DNA of 64,000 nt from Enterococcus cecorum DSM 20682 = ATCC 43198. Its GTDB lineage: Bacteria; Bacillota; Bacilli; Lactobacillales; Enterococcaceae. Location of the stretch: NCBI RefSeq assembly GCF_000407565.1, contig NZ_ASWI01000006.1:22746-86745 (forward strand), given 5' to 3'. The notes under the pieces are model-generated. The model ran no database searches, was not told the DNA's origin, and was given only the letters and a program-made list of their open reading frames with translations. Each line of letters opens with the position of its first letter. The stretch's first letter is position 1. A program made the position numbers and the translations under genes. Positions 19,027 to 26,758 of the stretch are shown piece by piece.

Positions 19027-19914
19027 TTATTTATTTTTCTTTAGCACGGTTTTTTTCGGTCTAAGATAAGTAAATCCTTCGCCAATCACTTCATGAACAT
19101 TGATAATAGAAATAAAGGCTTTTTCATCCACTTCATGAATCATTCGCTTAATGGCAGGTAATTCTCTAACGCCGACTACCATATAAATGATATCTTTTTG
19201 GACTTTCGAGTAAGCTCCTTCTCCTTTAATATAAGTAATTCCGCGCATCACGTTAGCCATCAAATATTCAGTGATTTCATTGCTTTTATCTGAAACGACT
19301 AAAATTCCTTTTTCAGAATAACCACCATTGATGACTGCTTCAACGACACGAGAGAAGACGAAGCTAAAAATCAAAGTATAAATCATGCGGTGTAAATCAA
19401 CATAAGTCAAGGAAGCAACTAAGACTACCACATCAAATCCAAAAAGCCCACGTCCTAAGGGAATCCCAAAGTTTTTATCTAAAATTCTCGCAACGATATC
19501 ACTACCACCAGTGGTTCCACCCACGCGATAGATAATCCCGCTACCAAAACCCATTACAATCCCAGCAACGAGTGCGACAATTAATAAGTCATGATCTAAA
19601 TCAATTACAATTGGAATTTTTTGCCAGAAATCTAACCAGAAAGAAACACCAAAAATACCAAAAATTGTATAAATTAATGTTTGACGTCCTAGAATCTTGC
19701 CACCTAACAATACAATAGGAATATTTAATAACAAGTTTGTGATAGCAGGATTATAATTAAATAAAGCTTTTAAAATCAAGGTAATCCCTGCGATACCACC
19801 TTCAGCTAATTTGTTAGGAATGTTAAAAAAAACAAGACCAAAACTAAAAATAGCTGTTCCTAAAATAATGACAAAGATATCAAAAAACACTTTCCAAGAT
19901 AAATTCTTTTGCAT
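19027..19914 (-). CDS. YitT family membrane protein (DUF161 plus DUF2179)
   Basis: A 295-residue protein with five or six N-terminal membrane helices (about residues 10-190), followed by a cytoplasmic C-terminal DUF2179 domain (IKGEGAYSKVQKDIIYMVV). It begins MQKNLSWKVFFDIFVI, close to B. subtilis YitT/YpjC relatives. A GGGGAGG ribosome binding site precedes the start. The transported substrate or function is not established. It is the only minus-strand gene in this part of the window and is transcribed alone. Confidence 0.85.
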   Translation of the reverse strand: MQKNLSWKVFFDIFVIILGTAIFSFGLVFFNIPNKLAEGGIAGITLILKALFNYNPAITNLLLNIPIVLLGGKILGRQTLIYTIFGIFGVSFWLDFWQKIPIVIDLDHDLLIVALVAGIVMGFGSGIIYRVGGTTGGSDIVARILDKNFGIPLGRGLFGFDVVVLVASLTYVDLHRMIYTLIFSFVFSRVVEAVINGGYSEKGILVVSDKSNEITEYLMANVMRGITYIKGEGAYSKVQKDIIYMVVGVRELPAIKRMIHEVDEKAFISIINVHEVIGEGFTYLRPKKTVLKKNK

Positions 19915-20041
19915 TCGAATACCTCCCCTAAAATTTACTCAACGATATTAATGTAGCAGAAACAACCATGAAATACAATAAATGTGTTAAAAAATACTGA
20001 AAAATAAGTAAATCTCTCATTTTCTAGTTTTTGATTGTTGC

Positions 20042-20069
20042 TAGTCAAAATGTAAACTTATGTTATAAT
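20042..20069 (+). promoter_or_regulatory. Promoter of cca
   Basis: TAGTCA (20042-20047), 16 bp, TATAAT (20064-20069) with the extended TGT before the -10. Confidence 0.65.
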
Positions 20070-20119
20070 GATTACGGACTTACTGAAAAACGTATGAAAC
20101 GAATAGAAAGGAAGTAGCA

Positions 20120-21346
20120 ATGCGAATAAATAACTTACCTCAAGAGTTTAAAAAAGCATTACCAGTTATTGACAAACTGAATCAAGCAGGCTATGAGGCA
20201 TATTTTGTTGGCGGCAGTGTCCGTGATTGCATCTTAAACTTACCGATTCATGATGTTGATATCGCCACTAGTGCTTTTCCGGCTGAAATTAAAGAGGTCT
20301 TTGAAAAAACAATTGATGTTGGCATTGAGCATGGTACGGTTTTAGTTTTGCATCAAGATGAAAGCTATGAAATTACCACTTTTCGTACAGAATCGACCTA
20401 TCAAGATTATCGTCGACCAGATCATGTGGATTTTGTTCGTAGTTTAGAAGAAGATTTAAAACGACGTGATTTTACGATTAATGCATTAGCCCTAAATGCC
20501 CAAGGCCAGATTATTGATTTGTTCCATGGACTAGAAGATTTACAAAATAAAAGATTAAAAGCAGTGGGGATTGCTGCTGAACGCTTTCAAGAAGATGCTT
20601 TGCGGATGATGCGTGGCTTACGATTTGTTTCGCAATTAGGCTTTGATTTAGAAGAAAAGACGCAAGCAGCTATTACGACGCATGCCCCATTATTAAGTAA
20701 AATTTCAGTTGAACGAATTTGTATTGAGTTTGAAAAATTATTATTAGGCCAAAATGTACAACAAGCTTTCCAATTATTTATTGCCACGGATTGTTTTAAA
20801 TACTGTCCAGAACTGTCAGATAAACGGCATCTTTTACGACAAATGAGTGAAATTTTACGTTTTCCAATTGAGGATTTATCGGTGGCTTGGGGGTTATTAA
20901 TCGATCAAATAGCCATTGACAGCAAACATCAAAAAGCATTTTTAAAAGAATGGAAGCTATCCAATCAGAGAATACATGAAGTACTACTTTTACGTGAGGC
21001 GCTAGAAATAATCAAACAACGACCATTGGATGTCTTGGATTATTATCAATTGAATGAAACTTGTTTGACTCAACTTTTCTATATTGCTCCGTTTTATGAT
21101 TTAGCCTTATCAAAAGAAAGTTTGCTGAATCAATATCGTTTGCTTGTCATTCATTCGCTCAAAGATTTAGCAATTAATGGGAATGATTTAATGCGAGCTT
21201 TGAACCGACGTGGTGGCTTATGGTTAAAAGAAACCCTTGCACACTGTGAGCGAGCCGTCCTATTAAAAGAAGTGGCTAATGAACGTGAGGCATTGCTAAA
21301 TTATGCCCAAGAGTTTGTGAATTTGCGTAATAAGACTGCTGACTAA
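20120..21346 (+). CDS. cca: CCA-adding tRNA nucleotidyltransferase
   Basis: A 408-residue class II nucleotidyltransferase that builds or repairs the 3' CCA end of tRNAs. The catalytic head shows VGGSVRDCILN and the DVDIATSA metal-binding aspartates (residues 31-55), then the conserved RRDFTINALA (about 117-126) and the second template motif with RMMRGLRF. The length matches the Firmicutes single-enzyme form. ATG 20120 follows AAGGAAG. It has its own extended -10 promoter and appears monocistronic. Confidence 0.95.
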   Translation: MRINNLPQEFKKALPVIDKLNQAGYEAYFVGGSVRDCILNLPIHDVDIATSAFPAEIKEVFEKTIDVGIEHGTVLVLHQDESYEITTFRTESTYQDYRRPDHVDFVRSLEEDLKRRDFTINALALNAQGQIIDLFHGLEDLQNKRLKAVGIAAERFQEDALRMMRGLRFVSQLGFDLEEKTQAAITTHAPLLSKISVERICIEFEKLLLGQNVQQAFQLFIATDCFKYCPELSDKRHLLRQMSEILRFPIEDLSVAWGLLIDQIAIDSKHQKAFLKEWKLSNQRIHEVLLLREALEIIKQRPLDVLDYYQLNETCLTQLFYIAPFYDLALSKESLLNQYRLLVIHSLKDLAINGNDLMRALNRRGGLWLKETLAHCERAVLLKEVANEREALLNYAQEFVNLRNKTAD

Positions 21347-21487
21347 GAATTTTCTTATATTTTGCTTTGTTATCTATCAATGACTATAAAAAGATAAAAA
21401 ATACCGAATTATCACATTTGTAATCTTTATTTATTTTAAATAAAAATTATTTTCTAAAAATCGTTTTTTTGTGAAGATTGCACGTTG

Positions 21488-21562
21488 TTTACGTTTTCTA
21501 AAACCTATGCTAAACTAACAGTGTAAGAACTTTCAGATAGCGCTTTTTTGGTGCTGTCTTTT
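21488..21562 (+). promoter_or_regulatory. Promoter and 5'-UTR hairpin of the unknown 150-residue gene
   Basis: TTTACG (21488-21493), 17 bp, TAAACT (21511-21516) is a plausible promoter. Downstream, AGATAGCGC and GTGCTGTCT pair (two wobbles, 21536-21559) and are followed by TTTTAA, so an attenuator-like hairpin lies in the leader. Confidence 0.4.
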
Positions 21563-21583
21563 AATTGAAGGAGTGACCTTTTT

Positions 21584-22036
21584 ATGGCAAGAGAAATGAA
21601 AGCACTAAAATTTTTATTTAGAAATGGTGAAACATGGACGATTGAACGCCGTCATATTGGCGATTTGTGGATTAAACAAATCACTACAAGCTATGGTCGT
21701 ATCAATGGTAGTGAATTTGTAGAAATCCATCCATGTGCCGGTTTCAAGATTGAAATCTATCCTGAAGCTGATAATGTGGCAACAACGGATATCAACTTAG
21801 GCGGTCTTGAACTTGGTATGTTTGATCGCGCTTTAAAATATGAAGATATTGAAAGAATGGAAATTATCTATCGTGCTGGTACGCCAGATATTGTTTACTT
21901 CCCATATGAAGATAAAGATGGCGACGGTTTAGATAACGTACATCAATCAACAAAAGTTAGTGAAAAGAATGGTTGTCTATATATTGTTATTGATCCAACT
22001 AAAAATGTTGATGACGTTTATGGCGCAAACTTCTAA
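21584..22036 (+). CDS. Conserved hypothetical protein, function unknown
   Basis: A 150-residue soluble protein without signal peptide or membrane segment. I do not recognise the family. It is rich in aromatic and acidic residues, and the C-terminal third contains DKDGDGLDN, which resembles an EF-hand or dockerin-type calcium loop, although only one such loop is present. The gene has its own promoter, a hairpin in the leader, a good GAAGGAGTG ribosome binding site and a strong terminator. It therefore appears to be a separately controlled, well-expressed single gene. Confidence 0.7.
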   Translation: MAREMKALKFLFRNGETWTIERRHIGDLWIKQITTSYGRINGSEFVEIHPCAGFKIEIYPEADNVATTDINLGGLELGMFDRALKYEDIERMEIIYRAGTPDIVYFPYEDKDGDGLDNVHQSTKVSEKNGCLYIVIDPTKNVDDVYGANF

Positions 22037-22045
22037 TAGTTTTTT

Positions 22046-22076
22046 AAAAGAGGGGGCAAGTACTCCTCTTTTTTTT
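22046..22076 (+). terminator. Terminator after the 150-residue unknown gene
   Basis: AAAAGAGG and CCTCTTTT pair around a short loop and are followed by a T run. Confidence 0.85.
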
Positions 22077-22161
22077 GTGCGAACAAGGATTCTTGGACTA
22101 GACAATTCAATAAAAAATTGGTTAAATGGAATCGTTACTTCTTTTAGAAAGGATGAAGCAT

Positions 22162-22890
22162 TTGAAGAAAAAACACAGTCTAGGTGCAACGATTCTTCTA
22201 ATCATTATTGTAGGAATATGGTATGTCTTTTTTGACCAACCAAGTCAAACCACATCTAATAATCATCAAGTGGAAGTTACGCAAACGACCAAAGCCCAAA
22301 ATATTGATAATACGGATCAAATTCCTATCTTTAGTGGGGAAATGGTACTGCAAGTCAATCACAATCAGCCGACTTTTAGCAAAGCAGACTTGTCCTTAAA
22401 AAATGGGAGTTGGCAAACTTTTAGTGATTTGGACCGGTTAAATCGTGTTGGTGTGGCCAATGCGATGTTAGGAAAAGATTTACTGCCTCATGAAAAACGT
22501 GGCGACATCTCAAAAGTGTATCCAACCGGTTGGAAGCAAAAGAAAATGAGTAATGGTGAGTTTCTTTATAATCGCTCCCATTTAATCGCCCATCAATTAA
22601 CGGGTGAGGATGCCAACTGGAAGAATTTATTTACTGGCACAGAGTTAATGAATCAAGAGTATATGACGATTTATGAACAGCAGGTAGCCAGCTATGTGAA
22701 GAATACTGGCAATCATGTTCGCTATCAAGTGAAGCCTATTTTTGTTGGCGATGAACTTGTTTGTCGAGGCGTAGAAATGCAAGCGAAGAGCATTGAAACA
22801 GATGAAATTAGCTATCATGTCTTTATCTATAATGCTGAAAAAGGCTATGAAATTAATTATTTGACCGGCGTGGCTAAGAAAGCCTCTTAA
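22162..22890 (+). CDS. Secreted or membrane-anchored DNA/RNA non-specific endonuclease
   Basis: About 242 residues: an N-terminal hydrophobic segment (ATILLIIIVGIWYVFF) that acts as signal or anchor, a short linker, then a beta-beta-alpha-metal nuclease domain. The active-site region is LYNRSHLIAHQLTGEDANWK, with the catalytic His of the NRSH form and a downstream Asn for metal. It resembles streptococcal extracellular DNases. TTG 22162 gives a correct spacing to AAAGG at 22148-22152; the ATG at 22153 would touch the ribosome binding site. Extracellular nucleic acid degradation is the likely role. Confidence 0.82.
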   Translation: MKKKHSLGATILLIIIVGIWYVFFDQPSQTTSNNHQVEVTQTTKAQNIDNTDQIPIFSGEMVLQVNHNQPTFSKADLSLKNGSWQTFSDLDRLNRVGVANAMLGKDLLPHEKRGDISKVYPTGWKQKKMSNGEFLYNRSHLIAHQLTGEDANWKNLFTGTELMNQEYMTIYEQQVASYVKNTGNHVRYQVKPIFVGDELVCRGVEMQAKSIETDEISYHVFIYNAEKGYEINYLTGVAKKAS

Positions 22891-22958
22891 AATTTCGAGC
22901 GTCAAGTAAAATTACTTAACATTTTTTTAGAAAAAGACTAGCATTCTTTCTTTAAACA

Positions 22959-22967
22959 TGGTATGAT
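22959..22967 (+). promoter_or_regulatory. Extended -10 promoter of rpmG
   Basis: TGGTATGAT (TGnTATAAT with one mismatch) lies about 50 nt before the rpmG start. Confidence 0.5.
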
Positions 22968-23018
22968 AATTCAGTCTGAGAGATTTCTTAGAGTATTCAA
23001 GTACGAGGAGGGAATAAC

Positions 23019-23168
23019 ATGCGCGTAAACATTACTTTAGAATGTACTTCATGTAAAGAACGTAACTACTTAACAAGCAAAAATAAACGTAACAATCCAG
23101 ATCGTTTAGAAAAGCAAAAATATTGCCCACGTGAAAGAAAAGTTACTTTACACCGTGAAACAAAATAA
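23019..23168 (+). CDS. rpmG: 50S ribosomal protein L33
   Basis: A 49-residue ORF starts at ATG 23019 after GAGGAGGGA and stops at TAA 23166-23168. The sequence begins [17 protein letters not shown] and ends [16 protein letters not shown], the typical L33 of Lactobacillales. The first CxxC is intact, but the second zinc pair is reduced to a single Cys (YCPRE), so this copy is unlikely to hold zinc in the usual four-Cys site. A terminator follows directly. Confidence 0.95.
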   Translation: MRVNITLECTSCKERNYLTSKNKRNNPDRLEKQKYCPRERKVTLHRETK

Positions 23169-23175
23169 TTGAAGT

Positions 23176-23211
23176 AAGCTGGGATGGGTTAAACCATTCT
23201 AGCTTTTTTTC
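23176..23211 (+). terminator. Terminator after rpmG
   Basis: AAGCTGGGATGG and CCATTCTAGCTT pair around a 6-nt loop and are followed by seven T. Confidence 0.88.
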
Positions 23212-23251
23212 TTTTTTAAGGGTATGATAAGCACAAAAGGTTGGTGAACAA

Positions 23252-23791
23252 ATGGAAAAGAAAGCCTTAAGACAACAAGTATTGCAGCGTTTAAGTCAAT
23301 TAAGGGAGTGCACGACTGAAAAAAAACAACGTCAAGCAGCGATTTATCAAGAACTATTTGCTCATCCTAAATGGCAAGCAGCTACTTGTATTGGCATGAT
23401 TCGCTCAACGGATTTAGAATTAGATACCAAACCTATCATGCAACAAGCTTTTCTAGAAGGAAAAAAAGTAGTCGTACCAAAAAGTTTGGCAAATCACCAA
23501 ATGATTTTTTATCAAGTAACTGAAAAGACAGACTACTACGTGACAAAATTTGGGGTAGAAGAACCGCATAGTAGTCATGAAGTTACAGCTGAACAAATTG
23601 ATTTATTAATTGTACCGGGAGTCGTCTTTCGTAAAGATGGTTATCGGATTGGCTATGGTGGAGGTTATTTTGATTGTTACTTAGCAAATTACCCTCATGA
23701 TACATTGAGCTTAGTATTTAAAGAGCAGCTTAATGAAAATTGGCAGGCAGATGATTATGATGTGCCAGTTAGTGAACTCATTATAGGTTGA
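23252..23791 (+). CDS. 5-formyltetrahydrofolate cyclo-ligase
   Basis: A 179-residue cytosolic enzyme that uses ATP to convert 5-formyl-THF to 5,10-methenyl-THF. The family signature is near the C-terminus (FRKDGYRIGYGGGYFDCYLA), and an N-terminal basic segment (RQQVLQRLSQLR) fits the usual start. It is the first gene of a dense cluster (cyclo-ligase, rhomboid, YqgQ, glcK, rhodanese), the same order as the B. subtilis yqgN-yqgP-yqgQ-glcK-yqgR neighbourhood. It overlaps or touches the rhomboid gene. Confidence 0.92.
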   Translation: MEKKALRQQVLQRLSQLRECTTEKKQRQAAIYQELFAHPKWQAATCIGMIRSTDLELDTKPIMQQAFLEGKKVVVPKSLANHQMIFYQVTEKTDYYVTKFGVEEPHSSHEVTAEQIDLLIVPGVVFRKDGYRIGYGGGYFDCYLANYPHDTLSLVFKEQLNENWQADDYDVPVSELIIG

Positions 23792-23802
23792 GAGGTGAAG
23801 AA

Positions 23803-24471
23803 ATGTTAGAAAAATATAAAAACGGTCCTTTTATTACTTACACCTTATTTGCGATTCAAGTAGTCGTATTCTTATTGGAGTACCTTTTACCAGTGAAGCA
23901 ATTAGGTAGCATGTATGGTCCACTTGTTGCCTACTTACATGAATATTGGCGTTTTGTTACCCCAATTTTTATTCACTATGGCTTGATGCACATTGTCTTT
24001 AATTCAGTGGTTTTATATTATATGGGACAACAGCTTGAAGCGATTTATGGGCATTGGCGTTTCCTAGCCATTTATTTATTGAGCGGGATTTTAGGTAATA
24101 TGACGAGTTTTGCCTTTAATCAGGTAAACGTCTCATCTGCTGGGGCTTCTACTGCTTTATTTGGGGTATTTGGGGCATTTGTGGCGATGGGCATGCACTT
24201 TAAGCACTATCCTGGCTTTAAAGAACTAACGCAACAATATTTAATTTTAATCGGAATCAATCTTGCATTTGGCTTAGTAGGAAACGGCATTGATATCTTT
24301 GGACACATTGGCGGGGTGCTAGGAGGCTTCGTTTTAGGGCAAACGATTGCGGTGCCTTATCAAAAAGACAGCTATCGAAAATCTATACAAGTATTATTTG
24401 GTTTAATTTTTGTCTTTTTATGCATTTTTTGCTTATTATATGGTTTCAAAAAATATCAATTGCTAGTATAA
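23803..24471 (+). CDS. Rhomboid family intramembrane serine protease
   Basis: A 222-residue protein with about six membrane helices. The catalytic Ser lies in SSAGASTALFGVFGAF (GxSx), and the catalytic His in DIFGHIGGVLGGFVLG near the C-terminus; HYGLMHIVFNS supplies the helix-2 His/Asn region. It cleaves membrane substrates within or near the bilayer. It corresponds to the membrane core of B. subtilis GluP/YqgP, without the N-terminal extension or the TPR tail. ATG 23803 is preceded by GAGGTGAAG. Confidence 0.92.
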   Translation: MLEKYKNGPFITYTLFAIQVVVFLLEYLLPVKQLGSMYGPLVAYLHEYWRFVTPIFIHYGLMHIVFNSVVLYYMGQQLEAIYGHWRFLAIYLLSGILGNMTSFAFNQVNVSSAGASTALFGVFGAFVAMGMHFKHYPGFKELTQQYLILIGINLAFGLVGNGIDIFGHIGGVLGGFVLGQTIAVPYQKDSYRKSIQVLFGLIFVFLCIFCLLYGFKKYQLLV

Positions 24472-24490
24472 TGGAAAGGTAGTGTGTCAG

Positions 24491-24715
24491 GTGAAAACTT
24501 TGTATGATGTGCAACAGTTGCTTAAACAGTTTGGCATTTATGTCTATGTAGGTAAGCGGATTTATGATATCGAGTTAATGAGCATGGAAGTGAAACAGTT
24601 ATTTGACAGCCATCTGATTGACAAGGAAACTTATCTGACTGCATGGGCGATATTAAAACGCGAACACACACTTGAGGAAAGTAGAGGAGATGAATTTAAA
24701 TGGCCAAAAAAATAA
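24491..24715 (+). CDS. YqgQ family protein
   Basis: A 74-residue acidic protein beginning at GTG 24491 (KTLYDVQQLLKQFGIYVYVG), matching the DUF910/YqgQ family that sits upstream of glucokinase in many Firmicutes. GGAAAGG lies 10 nt before this start, while the in-frame GTG at 24482 would be too close. It overlaps glcK by 16 bp, so the two are translationally coupled. Its structure in homologues is a small three-helix bundle; a nucleic-acid role has been suggested but is not shown here. Confidence 0.85.
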   Translation: MKTLYDVQQLLKQFGIYVYVGKRIYDIELMSMEVKQLFDSHLIDKETYLTAWAILKREHTLEESRGDEFKWPKK

Positions 24716-25680
24716 TCGGGATTGACCTAGGTGGTACCACGGTTAAATTTGCAATTTTAACATTAACAGGGGAAATCCAACAAAAATGGAGTATCCCAAC
24801 GAATATCTTGGACGAAGGTAGCCATATCGTACCAGATATTATTGAATCAATTAATCATCATTTATCTTTATATGACTTAAAACCAAGTGACTTTATCGGT
24901 ATCGGTATGGGGACTCCAGGTAGCGTTGATCGTGAAGCTGGTACGGTCATCGGTGCTTACAACTTAAACTGGAAAGCATTACAACCAGTTCGTGAACAAA
25001 TCGAAAAAGGAACTGGCATTAAGTTTACTTTAGATAATGATGCCAATGTTGCGGCTTTAGGTGAACGTTGGCAAGGTGCCGGTGATAATAATCCAGATGT
25101 TGTGTTCGTCACACTAGGAACAGGTGTTGGCGGCGGTGTGATTATGGATGGCAATCTATTACACGGAAAAGCTGGTTGTGCTGGCGAAATCGGCCACGTA
25201 ACAGTTGATCCACACGGCTTTGAATGTACTTGTGGTAAGAAAGGTTGTCTAGAAACAGTTTCATCTGCTACAGGTGTTGTTCGTGTTGCACGTAAATTAG
25301 CTGAAGAATATGCTGGTGATTCAGAATTAAAACGTCGCTTGGATGATGGCCAAGATATCACAAGTAAGGATGTCTTTGAATTAGCCAACGATAATGATCC
25401 ATTAGCCTTAAAAGTAGTGGACCAAGTTTGTTACTATCTTGGTTTAGCTTTGGGTAATATCGGAAATACACTTAATCCAGCAAGCATCGTGATTGGCGGC
25501 GGCGTTTCAGCAGCTGGTGAATTTTTACGCAGTCGTGTTGAAAAATACTTCCGTGAATTTTCTTTCCCACAAGTACGTCAAAGTACAGAAATTAAATTAG
25601 CGCAATTGGGTAATGATGCTGGTGTAATTGGCGCTGCATCTTTAGCCTTACAATTTATTGAAAGTGTGAAAGAGGTCTAA
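24700..25680 (+). CDS. glcK: Glucokinase, ROK family
   Basis: A 326-residue cytosolic kinase that makes glucose-6-phosphate from glucose and ATP. It has the phosphate loop GIDLGGTTVKFA (residues 5-16), the sugar-binding LDNDANVAALGE, and the ROK zinc cluster GHVTVDPHGFECTCGKKGCLE. It would phosphorylate free glucose from disaccharide hydrolysis and connects with the Leloir genes downstream. It lies in the cyclo-ligase-rhomboid-YqgQ-glcK-rhodanese cluster. Confidence 0.96.
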   Translation: MAKKIIGIDLGGTTVKFAILTLTGEIQQKWSIPTNILDEGSHIVPDIIESINHHLSLYDLKPSDFIGIGMGTPGSVDREAGTVIGAYNLNWKALQPVREQIEKGTGIKFTLDNDANVAALGERWQGAGDNNPDVVFVTLGTGVGGGVIMDGNLLHGKAGCAGEIGHVTVDPHGFECTCGKKGCLETVSSATGVVRVARKLAEEYAGDSELKRRLDDGQDITSKDVFELANDNDPLALKVVDQVCYYLGLALGNIGNTLNPASIVIGGGVSAAGEFLRSRVEKYFREFSFPQVRQSTEIKLAQLGNDAGVIGAASLALQFIESVKEV

Positions 25681-25683
25681 TCA

Positions 25684-26085
25684 ATGTCAGTTTTATTTTG
25701 GGTAAATATCATATTACTTGCTATCTTAATAGCGTTGATTTTGAATTGGGCGTACTATAAATATATGGCACGTCGATTCGCAACAGTATTAGAAGAAGAT
25801 GAATTTAAAGAAGGAATGCGTAAAGCACAAATTATTGATGTACGCGAAAAAAATGAATTTGATAGCGGACATATTTTAGGTGCGCGTAGTATTCCTTATC
25901 CAATGTTGATGCAATCTTTGGCTAGCATTCGTAAAGACCAACCTGTATATCTTTATGACACCCGTACAGCTTTAAGTACCCGAGCTGCTAAAAAATTACG
26001 CAAAAACGGCTACAACAATATCTTTATTTTAAAAGACGGTTTTGAAGGCTGGACAGGCAAAACTAAAGGAAAGAAATACGAATAA
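25684..26085 (+). CDS. Membrane-anchored rhodanese-like protein
   Basis: A 133-residue protein with an N-terminal membrane helix (LFWVNIILLAILIALILN) and a single rhodanese domain. The catalytic loop position reads YLYDTRTALSTRA, with Asp/Thr where an active sulfurtransferase has Cys, so it is likely an inactive rhodanese fold used for binding or signalling. It starts 3 bp after glcK and ends at a bidirectional terminator. The function is unknown. Confidence 0.88.
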   Translation: MSVLFWVNIILLAILIALILNWAYYKYMARRFATVLEEDEFKEGMRKAQIIDVREKNEFDSGHILGARSIPYPMLMQSLASIRKDQPVYLYDTRTALSTRAAKKLRKNGYNNIFILKDGFEGWTGKTKGKKYE

Positions 26086-26124
26086 AAAAAGACGGTTTGT
26101 CGTAAATGACAAACCGCTTTTTTT
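26084..26124 (+). terminator. Bidirectional terminator after the glcK cluster
   Basis: CGGTTTGTC (26093-26101) and GACAAACCG (26108-26116) form a perfect stem with A7 on the left and T7 on the right, so transcripts from either side can end here. Confidence 0.93.
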
Positions 26125-26408
26125 AGAGATTATCGATCGCCTCAGACGGTGTTCGAAGGATAGCTACCTCGCATCTAAGCCGGCCTGTCTAGGAAAATCT
26201 TTAAACATGATGGATTTTCCTGCCATTCCGGATAAATTTAGCTTTCTCGGTATCAATCAACTAAATACTCGGAAAATTCACCCTCCTGCTTAAGAAAATC
26301 TCCTTTCATCCGATTTTCTTAGCAGTAGGTAACACATGAATTTTCTCGTATTTGACCAAGTTGATTGATAACCTTTTGCTTGTAGCTGGTCGCCCCTTCT
26401 TACAACCT
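26125..26408 (-). ncRNA. Candidate structured non-coding RNA with a three-way-junction fold
   Basis: No coding gene fits this stretch of about 280 nt, yet it is full of nested complementarity. The closing stem is GAAGG..AGCTAC (26155-26167) with GTAGCT..CCTTC (26382-26399). Arm A is CCGG plus AGGAAAATC (26180-26199) with GATTTTCCT and CCGG (26213-26231). Arm B starts GGTATCAATCAACT (26249-26262) with AGTTGATTGATAACC (26359-26373). It continues through AAATAC/GTATTT and AAAATTCA/TGAATTTT to CTGCTTAAGAAAATC (26286-26300) with GATTTTCTTAGCAG (26312-26325). The minus strand is favoured because a terminator for that strand lies at 26084-26124 and the DUF3042 gene ends one base upstream. It is not RNase P, tmRNA or SRP RNA by core motifs. 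Confidence 0.55.
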
Positions 26409-26576
26409 TTATCGTGCAAAGCTTTTTCGGTGTGCGCGACGTCGTTTTTCTTCTAATTCTTTTTCCTTTTCTTCCATTGGTTCAATATAAACTTTTTTCA
26501 CCAATTTCGCAGTACCTAATGCAGCTAAAACAGTTGCTGCAGTACCTGTTAAAAATCCACTAAAAAATTTTTTCAT
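26409..26576 (-). CDS. DUF3042 family small protein
   Basis: A 55-residue ORF starts at the ATG whose complement is at 26574-26576, preceded on that strand by GAGGTGATT. It begins MKKFFSGFLTGTAATVLAAL, one hydrophobic segment, followed by a charged helix rich in Glu, Lys and Arg (EPMEEKEKELEEKRRRAHRK). This is the layout of DUF3042, found in Enterococcus, Lactobacillus and relatives. A TATAAT lies upstream on the minus strand at about 26606-26611. The function is unknown; a single membrane segment with a basic cytoplasmic tail is the visible feature. Confidence 0.88.
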   Translation of the reverse strand: MKKFFSGFLTGTAATVLAALGTAKLVKKVYIEPMEEKEKELEEKRRRAHRKSFAR

Positions 26577-26693
26577 TGCAATCACCTCATTTATTTCCTA
26601 GCTCTATTATAACAAAAGATAATATATAACTCCATTTATATCTCATGAATTTAACAAAAAATGAAAGCCTTTAATTTTTTTGATAGAAAGCTA

Positions 26694-26734
26694 TTGAAAA
26701 TATTTAGTAAATAAACTATAATAAATTTACTAAA
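26694..26734 (+). promoter_or_regulatory. gal operon promoter with operator-like palindrome
   Basis: TTGAAA (26694-26699), 17 bp, TATAAT (26717-26722). A perfect 10-bp inverted repeat TTTAGTAAAT (26703-26712) / ATTTACTAAA (26725-26734) brackets the -10. This is a likely site for the LacI-type GalR at the end of the operon. Confidence 0.8.
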
Positions 26735-26758
26735 ACTTTTATAAGTGAGGCGTTCATA

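Noticed and set aside
26042..26293. 83-codon plus-strand ORF across the terminator
   Set aside because: It runs through the glcK-cluster terminator and the folded RNA region, has no ribosome binding site and no recognisable protein.
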